Source of the DNA: Lycium barbarum
Lineage: Eukaryota > Streptophyta > Magnoliopsida > Solanales > Solanaceae
Assembly (NCBI RefSeq): GCF_019175385.1
Contig: NC_083339.1
Span: forward strand, 110,159,601-110,223,600
Length of the DNA stretch: 64,000 bases
Direction: 5' to 3'
The position numbers and the translations under genes are program-made. Positions 10,954-22,539 of the stretch are shown here, piece after piece; within the stretch, counting starts at the first letter, position 1; every line of letters starts with the position of its first letter. Below the pieces are notes generated by a model that did no database searches, was not told the origin of the DNA, and saw nothing but the letters and a program-made list of their open reading frames with translations.

Positions 10954-12467
10954 TTGGGACCAGTTTGTGATGATAGTTAGTGTTTGGACTTTCTAAGCTT
11001 TGAGTTAACTGTTTCCAACTTGAATTTTCGTTTTTGACCTTGTCGGTCGGGTTTCCCTTTATAAAGATTATTTTCAACTCGAATAATATTATAGCAGTAT
11101 GGGTATCGTTAGTCTCAGATTCTAATGTAGAATAACAATTTGAAAGACTTTGACCATTCGTAGGCAATTCGTAAAGGGAAAGCTTTAGTTGGATAGTTCG
11201 TGGCACCTACTCAGCAATGAGGTAGGGTACGACTTACATTATGGTTAGACTTCAATTAGTGAAGCATAAGTAGAAGTTAGTTATTGACGGGGAATAAATG
11301 ATAGGCCTTCACGCATGGCGTGATGGTGAATCCAATTAGGTTGATTCTGTCAGCTGTTATGTGGGCTTGTCGCCATTTTTGCTATATTCGTGATCTGTGT
11401 TTGCATTCATCTCTCTTGACATCTCACTTATCATTGGAAATAGGGAGGATGTTGAAAATCACTTGAAATTGTGTTGTGTGTTTTATGACAAGTAACAGAT
11501 GAGATTTTGGTATGATTATTGTTGATGTTGATATCATGCATGGCATACATTCTTATTCCATGTGATGATATAATATGAACTGTGATTTTAAATGATGAAA
11601 AGTGAGAGGGTGTAGCCTCCGAGATCTTACACGGAGAGCGTAAAAGAGAGATAAGAGTCTGTGATCCGAGGTTGTTACTGGAGCCGAATGTGTGCTCGTG
11701 ATCCGAGATCATTTACCGGAGCGAGAGAGTGCTTGTTGCCCGAGGTTTTTTGCCGAGAGGAGGGGTAGATGCACTTTGCGGGTCCCCCATGGGTCATGAA
11801 TTTGAGGCATTGTCCTTAGCATATGTGTATGGTACGGAAAGTTGGCTAGTGCATTTGCATTGCATAAACATTAACTCGTTTACAGTGACTGATCTTATGC
11901 CTTGACTGATCTTATGCATTGACTAATATTATACTTGAGACTATTCATTAAGTGTACTTGACTGCTTATCTGCCTACCTGTTAGTTTTTGTCCTTTATAT
12001 ATGTAAACTAATTGTTGTCGGCCTATGATGCTTACGAGTGCTAGTGTTGTACTGATACCGCTCTTGTTGTACTTTCTCCTTGAGTGCGGAGTTCATCGCT
12101 AGTTCTACCTCTCAGCCTCGCAAGTGATTCCGAGGGCTACTTGCCAAAGTTCCTAGGGTGAGCTATTAGATAGATCTGCAGCCTAGAGACTCCTCTTGCA
12201 TACTCGTCTTTTCTTTACTCATGGGACAGTAGTTCTATCCTTTATGGCCTATAGTACCCTATTCAGACTATTTATTATTTAGTAGCTCTTGTACTAGCAC
12301 TCGACCAGATCCTTGGGTTGTAATACTTATTACTTATCATCTATTGAGATTTAGTGTATGTCTGTGTTTACTTCCGCGTTTAATTTAATGGCTTGTTATA
12401 AGGGAAGGGTTCACCCACCAGGGGGTTAGTGTGGGTGTCTGCACGATTCACGAGTTGGGTCGTGACA
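10954..12467 (+). mobile_element. Ty3/gypsy solo LTR in copia gag
   Basis: Ends CGTGACA at 12467, like the other gypsy LTRs here, and contains the same landmark blocks (GGTAGGGTACGAC near 11221, TTAGTGAAGCATA, and a GTCGGCCTATGATGC block near 12017). It is flanked on the right by copia gag DNA and on the left by copia leader. CTAAC follows the right end and CTAAA precedes 10954, a possible 5-bp TSD with one mismatch. The left end reads TTGGGACC rather than TG, so the left border is tentative. Confidence 0.65.
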
Positions 12468-13334
12468 CTAACAAGATTAAGATGGCTAAGGCATTTATGA
12501 CTGGAATTGAACAAGTATTTGTCAAGAGTGAAAAGGCATAAATATAATTGGCACGCTTTTGACAAGTCTGATTTCAACGAGGTAACAAGGAAAAAGTAAC
12601 ATCAGGGAGTACATCATGTAGATGTCTCATCTTGCTTTAAAGTTGAAAGCACTTAAGCTAGAACTCTTTGAGCACTTGCTAGTGCATCTGGTTTTGATAC
12701 CCCTTCCACCACAGTACAACCATTTTGAGATAAGTTGTAACTATTAAAAAAGACTTGATCTCTGAATGAGCTCATCTCACATTGTGTTCATAAAGAGGAT
12801 AGATTTAAACAAGAAAAGACAAAAAGTGCTCACTTAGCGGCTGTCCCAAAGGACAAAAGGAAAGAAAAAAGGAGAGAATATGAAAGTTGCGAATACAGCA
12901 ACAGAAAAGAAACAACATAAGGAACTATCTACGGATGGTTGTTTCTTTTGCAGAGCTGCCGGTCATAAGAAGAAGCAGTGCACCAAATATCATGTCTGGC
13001 GTGCAAAGAAGGGTAAGCTTCTTAATTTTGTTTGTTCTGAGGTTAATTTAACTTCGGTACCAAGACACACATAGTGGATAGATTCTGGTGCAACAACTCA
13101 CATCAGTGTGTTTATGCAGTGTTTCCTGAATTGCCGAAAGCTTAATGACAGTGAAAGCTACATTTATGTTTGTGATGGCAAGCCGGTGGAAATCGATGCA
13201 ATTGGTACCTTTAGATTATTGTTAAGAATTGATTATTATTTGGATTTGAATGAGATTTTTGTTGTACCATCTTTTAGTATTCATTTTAAAGCAGTATTAC
13301 AATATATTTCAAAATATGAAAATTCATCGAGATA
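12468..13334 (+). pseudogene. Ty1/copia gag and protease start (broken)
   Basis: Copia Gag homology is spread over frames with stops: KAFMTGIE, FVKSEKA, a HLALKLKALKLELFE block and LPPQYNHFEIS. A continuous frame from 12880 carries the CCHC zinc knuckle (CFFCRAAGHKKKQC) and, after a TAG at 13072-13074 that replaces a tryptophan codon, the retropepsin active site WIDSGATTHIS. After about 13334 no integrase or RT follows. This is the 5' half of the copia copy whose LTR is at 10028. At least one stop in gag-pro rules out a full product. Confidence 0.85.
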
Positions 13335-14739
13335 AGTTATAATATTGTATTTGAGTTTTGTTTCATTAGTATGATCTATAATAATTTTATATATACAACA
13401 TCGATATAATAATTTATTCATTTTTACTTTTTTTTTAAATGTCAATTACGTAGCAAAAAATTGAGCATTTTTTCAACTACATTACAGTTTTTTGTGTTAT
13501 TCTCGCTTGCTCATCTCCCTTCAATCAAGTTACGGATTTACGATTGAACAATGATACCTCGATCATACTTTAATTATTTCTATACATTGTGTGTTAAATT
13601 ATCTCTATAAATCTACCTGTAAAATTAAATTTATATTTATTGAGTGCTTAATAATCAAATATTGTACATACATCAGGTAATTTGATGGTGAAATCAAATT
13701 ATATCTAGTATCTACAACATATAAACTAGTCACCTTGTTTCTCATTAGTTAAAGTTTTGTTAACATACATATGTTGTTGATTTGTTTTTTCATAAGATGT
13801 CCACTGTAGTAACAATCTTGGTGCTATATAGGCAGAACCTTGGCGCCACAACGGTCAAAAGTGGTTGGCCTCAATGATCTGCCTAAAAACCTATTTGTAA
13901 ATTTCCAAAGTGTTTATTGGTTTTATATTTTGATTCGGCTCAGAACTTTAAGAAATAAATGGACAGTCTTGAAATTTGTGATTAAAAATATGTCATAAAC
14001 ATTATGCATGATAAGACTTTTGAAATTTATGATTTTAAACTTACCGTAGATTTATGACAGCCAAAGACTTTTACTAATGGTAAAATAAGAAATTTAAAAT
14101 TAAATACTTGTAAATGTATAAGAACATATATATTTTTTTTAAAGGAGTTGTAAGGATATAGTGTCAAAAAAAATTGAAATACAATCAAGCCTCTCAGTGA
14201 CTACCTTGTTTGGGTTGATATCTTTTTGGCTTTTATAAAGATTGATTGTTATACACTTATAACAAGATTTGACATTTGAATATTATTTTATTGCTATAGA
14301 AAAAATTATCTCAATGTTTTTAAATTTTTAATGTTATAAAAGAAAATAAAATTATTTATATTTAAATCTCAAAAGATATGCATATTTCACTAATTAAAAA
14401 CTAAAAAGAGCTAATATGTTATTATTAAATTCATATCTAAATGTTCAAAAAATTAAACTCTAAGACGCACATTTTAAAACTACTTGAAAATTAAATTATT
14501 TCAAGATTGATATAAGAATTCTATAATTCTAGCTTCTTTGGTAGATTCCGAATATTTGCATCCAAAATTTTAGCAAAAGGTTATTCGATAGCTTTCCTTT
14601 GAAGGAAATCTAAATAGCTTAACAATTGAATTTTTTTATTCCAGTCTAGCAGTAGGTATTCTTAATTGGTATGTATTATTCAAATATAAATCTAATAACA
14701 TAAAATTATTATTTGATAAAAAAAATAAAATATTTATGT
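13335..14739. other. AT-rich DNA without recognised gene
   Basis: No coding frame, LTR end or inverted repeat with a clear TSD was recognised. It may be old repeat debris: the copia protease frame stops at 13334 and no continuation is visible. Confidence 0.5.
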
Positions 14740-15330
14740 TCGCTAATGATGGCAGAAATGTTTTGTGGTGGTGATGGTGCTAGTGGTGGTGATAGTTGTG
14801 ATGGTGAAGGTGGTTGGTGTTGTAATGACAGACGCGATGGTGGCTGTTGATAGTGGGGGTGGTGCTGGTGATGGTGGCTAAAGTGTATGTGGTGGCTCAC
14901 GATGGTGTTGGTGGTTAGTTGGCGACAATGCTAGTTATAATGGTAGAGGTGGTTGGTAGTAAGGATTGGCCCTACTGGTGGTAGTGGTGGTGGCAGCGGC
15001 GGCAACAACTATGGTAGTAGTGGTGGCAACAATGGTGGTGGTGATGGTGATGGCGAAAATGGTGGTGATGATGGCGGAGGCGGCGGTTTTTGATATAATT
15101 ATTATGATGGAGGTGGTGAGTGCGGAAGCGACTGATAGTGGTGGTTGTCAGTGGTGGTGGTTGTGATGGCAGAGGCAGTTTGTAGTGATTATTAGTGGTT
15201 GGCGACGGTGATGTTGGTTGAAAGTGGTGGTGGTGGTGATTGCGATGGTAGAAGTGGTTAGTAGTGGTGAAGAGACACTAGGGTAGGGTTTGGGAGGGTG
15301 CGGTGAGGGTGGGGATGGAGCTGGTAGTAA
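14740..15330. repeat. GGT/GAT-rich low-complexity block
   Basis: Imperfect trinucleotide repeats of GGT, GAT and GGC type, with valine/alanine or histidine/proline-rich chance frames. The reverse-complement composition (ACC/ATC) appears at 22297-22539 and 23328-23510. Next to both blocks are similar segments rich in TCTGAAT and ATTAAGA (15340-15515 and 22040-22250). This suggests that both belong to one transposon family with a low-complexity interior, in opposite orientation. Confidence 0.6.
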
Positions 15331-15339
15331 AAATTATCC

Positions 15340-15515
15340 ATATAAAAATACCTCTTAATAATATAGTCTTTGTTCAAGATCTTAATGATTAAGACCTATT
15401 CAGATCAAATAAGTGTTTAGATCTTAGTGTAAGCAAATGCACTTAATGACCTAAGTTCTGAATCATTCAGATTCAGACCTCTATTTAGTGCAAACAAAGG
15501 AGGCCTAAAATGTTT
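15340..15515. repeat. Possible transposon terminal block next to GGT array
   Basis: Contains repeated AGATCTTA/ATTCAGA-type motifs and ends in TTTAGTGCAAACAAAGG followed by AGGCC. Similar wording occurs at 22040-22250. I found no matching inverted end near 14100-14740, so the element is incomplete or truncated. Confidence 0.3.
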
Positions 15516-15588
15516 TTGCTATTTTTAAGGAAAACAATTTAAGTTATTGGGTGCTAAATTTTTTAGATAACTATTGAATTTGGTATAC

Positions 15589-15988
15589 TAGTACAATAAT
15601 GGATATGGAAAGACAAGAAAACAACAAGAAAAGTAAAGGATAGATAGATTGACACAAAATAAGACTAATTGTAAACTCAAGCTCTTTAACTAGCTAAAAC
15701 CTCCGATTAGCATACAACTAAGCACTTAATCTCTTAGGATGACCTTAACAGAATCTAAGTTCTCAAGCAACCAATCCTCTATTCACACAATCAATGGCTT
15801 CAACAAGAACTCAAACTCCCAATAGTGTATCAAAATATCATTCACCAAAATAGTCTAAGTAATAAAATGTTTAGCCTACTACTTATGCTAGGAAAATAAG
15901 GAAGACCACTAGCTCTATTTCAATTATACCCTTAATAAAGCAAGGGCGTTGTTTGGTTGGTCTTTCTTTGAGAAGAAAAGATGAAATG
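15589..15988 (-). repeat. 3' LTR of element 2 (truncated)
   Basis: Corresponds to the 3' part of the LTR starting at 18988. It ends abruptly at about 15988, inside a frame related to gag, so its 5' part is deleted. Confidence 0.75.
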
Positions 15989-16500
15989 GCTCAACACTAG
16001 GTGAACACAAATTGACCTTGCTAGAATGACCAATTCGGTCATCAAAAGGATCAACTAGTGTATGGGCACTTTCAACAATGACATTACCAACACATGGTAA
16101 AGAATCATTAAGCTCAATTAAAGACAAGTCATTACTCACACTCTCATCACAAACTTGTTCATTCAAAGAGCTAGAAGTATTGAGTTTAGCTATTGTACCT
16201 TGAAGTTCACACAAAGAATTTCCTTTACCTTCAGCTACCCATGGCAACCTCACTTGACAAACTGTTGAGATATTTGGCCTTCATTCTCTCTTCCAAGCAC
16301 AGTAGTTCTCTACATGAAGACTCCTTTAACATTCCATTTCCTTGAGTACCTACAAAATCTTCTTCACAACAAGATGAAGAAGTAGAAAGGTTATATTGAA
16401 TTCGTGGTAACTCCCTCACATCACTCCACACATCCTCCCCTTTTTCCTCTCATGAGTTGCCACTTTGCACTCCCTTACTACTCTCTATCTTTTGTCTTTC
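15989..16500 (-). pseudogene. Gag-like C-terminal part of element 2
   Basis: On the minus strand the translation contains IESSKGVQSGNS, a stop, then EEKGEDVWSDVRELP, and further SLIELNDSLPC and LVDPFDDR..SSKVNLC. These align with IERSKGVKSDNS, EKGEVVRSYVREL, SLIELNESLPC and SSKVNLCPTS in element 1. A TGA stands where element 1 has arginine. A frame change separates the 16253 and 16431 pieces. Not functional. Confidence 0.65.
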
Positions 16501-16544
16501 AAGATCATTAAATCTCGTAGTTCCATAAGGAGTCTTTCTCTTCT

Positions 16545-17087
16545 TCACCACAAGGAAGGGTACAATAATCTCCCCTTCTTATGGAAGGGTCTGATTGGTA
16601 TCACAAGAGGCATTTTGCTTTCTTCCTTTCGCTTCGTCAATTGGGAATTATCCTTTGTTCCATTCCCTTTTACATGTGGCTCGAGATAGAAGGTCTTCAA
16701 GTTATTTTTCAATGTCTCCCAAGTCTCAATTGGAGTTTCCAGCTCCTTCACATTTTTGCTCATGATCTTCCAAAAGTAGGTAAGCTTTGCTTCAAAAGTT
16801 TTAATGGCTAAGCCCAACTTTCTTTCTGGCGAATAGTTGTAGCAAGAAAATATTTCTTCCATCATGAGTTCCCATTTGTAAAATTCGTCGCCACTATCTG
16901 TCAAACACAAGATAGAAAAGTTCACATTGGGCTCTCGTAACCTCATATTGGAAGGTTGCCTAGGAGGTACATGTGGAAGTAGGAGTTTCCCACTTTTATC
17001 CACTACATACATACGCCAATCGTGTTTATGAGAAACCCCATGGTCTCCGAACCAAGAATATCCCAAACACAAGTCATAGGTATCCAT
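16545..17087 (-). pseudogene. Retropepsin C-terminal piece fused before Gag domain
   Basis: A 180-codon frame. Residues 1-45 (MDTYDLCLGYSWFGDHG, then KSGKLLLPHVPP) fit the end of a Ty3/gypsy aspartic protease, the LLGRPW-like block. Upstream out-of-frame translation (VDNLVRISFSFGDY, CEVIPMDTYD) extends this homology. Residues 65-150 fit the Gag domain: EFYKWELMMEEIFSCYNYSPERKLGLAIKTFEAKLTYFWK, then PIETWETLKNNLKTFY. Gag normally precedes protease, so the order is permuted. The DSG/DTG active site is not visible; the corresponding upstream stretch reads IDDYFRDCYITPHAVECLGL. The frame continues into the 15989-16500 remnants. Confidence 0.7.
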
Positions 17088-17546
17088 AGGAATTACTTCA
17101 CACTACACTTGCTCTTGATAATCCCCAAAAGAGAAGGATATCCTCACTAAATTATCAACCCAATATCCCCTCGTATCACGGTAAGGTTATCTATTCCTAA
17201 CACAAGACAATCCTAGACATTCAACCGCGTGAGGAGTAATGTAACAATCACGAAAGTAATCATCAATTTCAAGGCGAAATTCATCGTGACCAAACACTCT
17301 CACCAACATTGATTGAAATCGCTATTTAAGCTCAATTTCGTCTTGGCCTTAGACTTCACTCTACTCCCAACACTTTGAGTAGTTTTAGATGGGGTTGACC
17401 TCATAGTAATTAGACAAGAATGTTTTTCGATGGGTGGCGGTCTAGAAAATCCACCACCACTTGAAAATGTAGGACGACTATAAGTGGACTCCTCATGACC
17501 TCAAGATTCATTTTCATCACAAGTACTTGATGATCAATATGATGAC

Positions 17547-17834
17547 CTAGTCACTGCCTCCATCACTATGTTCATCATAAGAAGAGTAAGAGTTGTACCT
17601 CGACAGACCATCATAGTCATGAGGGTCATCATATTGATCTTCCGGATCATTAGCCTCAACATAGGACCCATGAGTGCTCCTTGCCTCATGTTCTTCATCG
17701 TAATGACTAAAGTCGTATTCACAACCCTCATCATAAGCATCACACTCTTCATTGTACCCGTAGTCCTTACCATCATAGTCGTATCCGTCATCATTATGAC
17801 CATCAAAGTCACCATCACATGAATTGGAATCCAT
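17547..17834 (-). pseudogene. Asp/Tyr-rich frame of element 2
   Basis: A 95-codon frame starting ATG at 17834, made of Asp, Tyr, Glu, Gly and Ser (DGYDYDGKDYGY and similar). It lies upstream of the protease/gag remnant on the same strand and could be the N-terminal low-complexity part of the element's protein. No homologous domain is recognised. The overlapping frames in other registers are shadows of this biased composition. Confidence 0.4.
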
Positions 17835-18239
17835 GTAGAGTACCTATTTTAAACACTCAACAAAACAAAAAAACATGTTATGTTAGTGAAAATAATCTCA
17901 CAAACACTCAAGTGTGCTCACCTTTTGATTGCCTCCCAAATTGCTTCGGCCAATGATTGTACCTTTGTTAATCCGATTGGTCACAAGGGATTTAGTTTCT
18001 ACTCTTGGCCGGAATAGATTCTTGTTTGACTTAGAAAGACAGATGACTCAATTCAATCTAGCGGACTTGAATCAAGAAGTTTCAACGAAGGTAAAAGAGA
18101 AAGGCACAAAGGGAATTGGTACGAAAAGAAAAGGACTCAAGAACTAGTTAACAACAAGTAAGATAGATTACTAGTTGTTAATTAGTTAGAAGAATCAAAG
18201 AAAAGAAGTTAGGAAAGAATCAAACCAATTTTACTTTCA

Positions 18240-18425
18240 CGCTCCACGAAAATAAATGGCTAGACGAAGTTGCTCCACGAAGTTGAGAAACGCGGAGATA
18301 AAATTGGCCCTATGATCTTTAGGGAAGTCTGTCTCAGTCCACGAAAATAAATGGGTAGACGAAATTTCTACATGAAATTGAGAAACGTGGAGACGAAATT
18401 GCGTGGCTGCCTACGTGGCTAGTCC
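18240..18425. repeat. Two ~100-bp direct copies in element 2 leader
   Basis: The segment from CTCCACGAAAATAAATGG at about 18241 recurs at about 18338 (CCACGAAAATAAATGGG), including GAGAAACG and GGAGA blocks. It is followed by CACGTGG/CCACGTGGC motifs. Non-coding leader. Confidence 0.6.
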
Positions 18426-18972
18426 ACGTGGCACGCTTGGGGGGGCACATGGCCCTTTTTTTTTTACTTGTTTGGCCCCACACAACCTAGTATATGCTTT
18501 TTTTGGGGTAGAAAAAATACTTTTTGACTTATAACCCAAAATATATTTGGATCAAACCCCTCTTTTTGGTGTCTTCTTCACTATGAGGATTTGAAGATCC
18601 TCAAGAATATCAAGAACATTCAAATTTCCAACCACCTTCAAATCAACTCCTTTTTGCCCCAAATTTTGGATCTAAGCTCTCTTTAGCAAGGAGAACAAAG
18701 CCCAATAGTTTTCAAGCCCCAATTTCTCTTTCTTCTACATGACCCACTTTTGAGTTCTTCAAGTTTAAAGGTCCTTTAATGGTGGATGACTCAAAACAAC
18801 TCCGAATGACTTGAGACTTTGAATTTTGACTCAAATAGCACTAGGGAACAAGAATCTAGTGTCAAAACAACAAAATAAACACTTTTTTTTTTTAGGGTTT
18901 TTGGAAGATTTTGATTTTTTTTTTTATAGTAACAAATCCCAAGACTAGATTTGCTAGGGCAAACCTATTAGT

Positions 18973-18985
18973 GGCTCTGATACTA
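18973..18985 (-). promoter_or_regulatory. PBS of element 2
   Basis: On the minus strand TAGTATCAGAGCC lies two bases inside the 5' LTR end at 18988, one mismatch from the tRNA-iMet priming motif. Confidence 0.75.
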
Positions 18986-19825
18986 ATTGATACAATAACG
19001 GATATGGAAAGACAAGAAAACAACAAGAAAATTAAAGGATAGATAGATTGACACAAAAGAGAACACTAATTGCCAACTAAAGCTCTTTAATTAGCTAAAA
19101 CCTCCAATTAGCATATAACTAAGCACTTAATCTGTTAGGATGACCTCAAGAATCTAAGTTCCCAAGCAACCAATCCTCTCAACAATTCACACAATCAATG
19201 GCTTCAACAAGCCCTCAAACACTCAAACTGTCAAGCCCCGAACCATGGCCTGGGTGTAACACGGCACTCGGTGCCTGACTACATGTGACCGAGCGAACCA
19301 TATGGCGTGCTGAATCAACATGAGGCATACATGAGCAGAACTATAACATGGATGCATGATGAGCTTTTGTAAAACATAGTGAGTCACAATATAATATGGG
19401 AATACTTGTTTAAATCTTGAATACAGATAATATCTAAAAAGGCCAAACCGGCTAACTGACTCTGAAAGTCTAACATGACATAACTAACTTGTCTAGTCTA
19501 TGAAACATCTAATAAAATCTGATCATGAAAACATACTTGTTGGGACAAGGCCCCCAGCATACTTTTAAACACATAACTAATAAAAGGAGACAATGTCTAA
19601 ACCCCGAATGAGGTGGGGCTCACCAAATAAAGTCGATACAAGTAGAGGCATCGTCCTGTAAATTCATACCTGGATCGTGAAATGCAGGCCCCCGGGCAAT
19701 AAAAAGGGACGTCAACACATTGAATGTATTGGTATGTAAAGCAACTGAAAGAAATAACCTGGAAGATGGAATAACACGATAAGAACTGAAACTGAAAGCC
19801 TGGACCTGAATATGAGCATGAGCAT

Positions 19826-19828
<3 letters not shown>

Positions 19829-19856
<28 letters not shown>
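19829..19856. repeat. (TA)n microsatellite
   Basis: About 14 uninterrupted TA units inside the solo LTR. Confidence 0.9.
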
Positions 19857-19862
<6 letters not shown>

Positions 19863-20859
19863 GAGTAAAACATGGTAAGTAAGGAGTGCATTTCATAAAC
19901 TGGCAACATGATTACGTGGGTACGTGGAGTCTGGTACCTCGCCGGACCAGTAGAGCCGCCATACCTTGCCAGGGTATAAGGTGTAACGTGCCTGATGGAT
20001 CCATTCAGTGGAAAATTAATGAATCGTCCTAACTGGGCGGAGCGATCCTTGTCCTACGGTGGCTTCGTAGTTTCAGGCTATCTGAGTCTTCTCGGTAATT
20101 TGTGCAACTCCCAAAAACATAAAAATGATATAGTTGGCTAAGAAGCCCATGATTTTCGTGAATTAACTTGTAAATAACTTGTAATCGTGATTTGATGAAA
20201 ATAGCTTGTAAACATGGTTTCAGGAAAGAACTTGTATTTAGCATGTATGTATGTTGAATCATAGCAATAAGGTAATTATATAATACAATTGCATGAAAAC
20301 TTATAGACATGTAGGATATTCATGAAATAAGCATTTTTATTTAAAAACATGCATGCAAGAACCCATGGAATACGAGATATAGGTGTTCATGGATTACGGA
20401 TAGATTCGCATTAATCAAAATGAAATATCAAGAACACGACAACGAGATTATATCACAAAGCTTAATATAATATAGTACATGGACCTAGGGTTATCATGAA
20501 CATGGCTAAAACCCTAGTTCTTGGAGAACATGCATATAATCATGGAAGAACATAGCGTGGGGAAGAGCAATGATGTTCCCACACATGGGTAGAAGCCCAA
20601 CATTCTTGATAAATCTGATCTTGGAAGAAGAATCCTAACCATTGGCCTTGAATTCCTTTCAATTGGGTTTTATTGAAAACCCTATGTTAAGAGCATGAAA
20701 TTTCTACTTAGGATTCATAGGAAATTAATGAAATTCACTTAGGGTAATGTTAAGGGGCTTACCTTGATGCTTGGAGAAGTTGAGAGGAGAGGGTTTTTGT
20801 TTTGGGGCTTGAGAGGAATAAAAATAATGAAATAGAACTGGGTTTCCCGTCTTTTAATG

Positions 20860-21125
20860 TCTCAGTCGCGGCACCATTACGGATCGTGTTATGGTCCTTA
20901 CCACAGGTTACGGTCCGTAACACTGGACCATAACATGGACCAAAATTCCAGTGAGCAAGGGTTAGGTTACGGCCACCCGTTATGGGCCGTAACATATGTT
21001 ACGGTTCGTAACGATGAACCTTCCTTGGTCCAAAAGTTACGAGACGGTGATTTTTTAAGCCTACCCATCACGGCATAAATGACGGGTTGTAACACACGTT
21101 ACAGACCGTCCCTTGGAGCGTAACA
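20860..21125. repeat. Palindromic GTTACGGNCCGTAAC array in LTR U3
   Basis: Repeated inverted motifs built on GTTACGG and CCGTAAC, for example GTTACGGTCCGTAAC near 20908 and further variants near 20964-21020 and 21085-21122. They lie 110-375 bp from the LTR 5' end. Confidence 0.75.
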
Positions 21126-21714
21126 CAGGGTTCTCTGAACTGAAACATATTTTTCAATCCCAACACTCTCCTTCTTGGGTTTCTAACCTCCTGAGTCATG
21201 AACATGATTTAATACGGATTTTTCAAGGTGTTACACAAACTCTCAATAGAGTATCAAAATATCATTCATCAAAATAGTCTAGGTAATGAAATGTTTAGCC
21301 TACTACTTATACTAGGAAAATAAGGAAGACAACTAGTTCTATTACAATTATACCCTTAATGAAGAAAGGACCTTGTTTGGTTGGTCTTCCTTTGCGATGG
21401 AAAGATGAAATGGCTAGCATTTATGGAATAGCCTCTTTTGCATATATAGCCACCTTCTCCTTTCTGCCAAGTGGAGTCTTGTACTTCCACTTTAGGACAC
21501 TCTCGAGCCTCAAGTCTTCATTCCAAGCATCTTCTAAACCTCCAAAGTAGCAATCCCTAACTCGGCTTGGTTTGCATGTTATTGATGAAGCTCGGTTTGC
21601 ATCAATGCCATATACTAAAGAATGAGCTCTTTTATGCCAATTATTGCACGCAATTGTCATACCGTGCCAATTTCTCAATTTTTTTTAATCATAACTGGTG
21701 TAATATAATATACA

Positions 21715-22006
21715 GGCATAATACATAAATAGGCCTTAAAACTTGGCCTCAGTTGGCAAGTATGCCCTCTAACTTTGGGTGTGCACAAGTAGGCACCTCA
21801 ACTTGTATAAAGTTGAACAAGTAAACACAAATGATGACATGGCACATAAAAATTAGAGGGCCACGACAGTGCCACATCATTGTCACATTAGCATTTGTGT
21901 TTACTAGTTCAACTTTATATAAGTTAAGGTGCCTACTTGTGCACCCCCAAAGTTGAAGGGCATGCCAGCTGAAGCCAAGTTTAAGGGACTATTTATGTAT
22001 TATGCC
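21715..22006. mobile_element. MULE-type MITE (GGCATAATAC ends)
   Basis: Inverted termini GGCATAATACATAAATAG and CTATTTATGTATTATGCC, with arms continuing over about 130 bp each (CTTAAACTTGGC, AAGTAGGCACCT). The nine bases on each side (TAATATACA and TAGTATATG) agree at six positions, so a 9-bp TSD is only suggested. The ends resemble those of the element at 28327-29199. Confidence 0.75.
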
Positions 22007-22296
22007 TAGTATATGAAGTGGTTGTTATAAAAAGGTCTGATTGAAGATGGAGATCTCATTTATTGCACTTGATGAAGATCTTAATTTTAATATTCAGATC
22101 TCAATCATTAAGTCTTTTTGATTTTTAAGTCTGAATCTTGGTCATACAAATCTTAATCATTGAGTGCATTTATTTTTTCAATGTACAATCCATTAATGGA
22201 TGGATCTAAACAGATCTGAATGAATAAGACATGTAACAAATCTTAATTACATTTACATGTTTATTCAAAGATTTCTATAAAGATGACAATTCGCTA

Positions 22297-22539
22297 ATTT
22301 CATTCATTCACCGTTACCACCATCTCCCGCCATTATCAATTACTGTCGTTGCCTCCCATCACCATCCGCTCAACCACCACTATTGCAATGACTACAAGCA
22401 GCCGTCGCCGTTACTAGCCACCATTTATAATCATCACCAACAACCACCATTATTACAATAACCACCAATCACTCCTATGACAATTGCCATCATCAATCAC
22501 CACTATATATCACCAACAACTGTCATTATTCACCACCAC
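22297..22539. repeat. ACC/ATC-rich low-complexity block (left half)
   Basis: Imperfect CACCACCAT-type repeats, continuous in kind with 23328-23510; a hAT-type element splits them. The flanks 22040-22250 and 23590-23745 carry TTCAGAT and TCTTAAT motifs like those beside the GGT block at 14740-15330. Confidence 0.6.

Larger units (their letters stand above)
19229..21235 (-). mobile_element. Ty3/gypsy solo LTR with exact 5-bp TSD
   Basis: TGTCAAGCCCC to GGTGTTACA, 2007 bp, flanked by CAAAC at 19224-19228 and 21236-21240. The pre-insertion site is seen in the sister LTR near 15805. Read on the minus strand it has the usual gypsy LTR order, ending GGGGCTTGACA. No internal region remains, so it is a solo LTR formed by LTR-LTR recombination. 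It contains a (TA)n run at 19829-19856 and an array of GTTACGG/CCGTAAC palindromes at 20860-21125, in the 5' (U3) part. Confidence 0.9.
15589..21691 (-). mobile_element. Non-autonomous LTR retrotransposon, element 2 (minus strand)
   Basis: The 3' LTR lies at the left (15589 to about 15988) and the 5' LTR at the right (18988 to about 21691, including a 2-kb inserted solo LTR). The shared LTR stretch includes TACAATAA, GGATATGGAAAGACAAG and TTTAGCCTACTACTTAT. The minus-strand PBS (TAGTATCAGAGCC) is at 18973-18985. It is a relative of element 1: the LTR interior, the leader (18560-18720 against 3640-3900) and the gag-like protein all correspond. The internal 3' part and the start of the 3' LTR are lost in a deletion at about 15988, where gag-like coding runs straight into LTR. 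The right border (TTAATCA) is inferred from the TGATAC start of the other end, and no clean TSD was found. Confidence 0.75.

Noticed and set aside
14966..15166. Val/Ala/Met-rich frame
   Set aside because: Direct translation of GGT/GAT low-complexity DNA.
17534..17822. Met/Thr-rich and Ile/Val-rich frames overlapping the Asp/Tyr-rich frame
   Set aside because: Shadow frames of one biased segment; only the 17547-17834 minus frame fits the element's strand and order.
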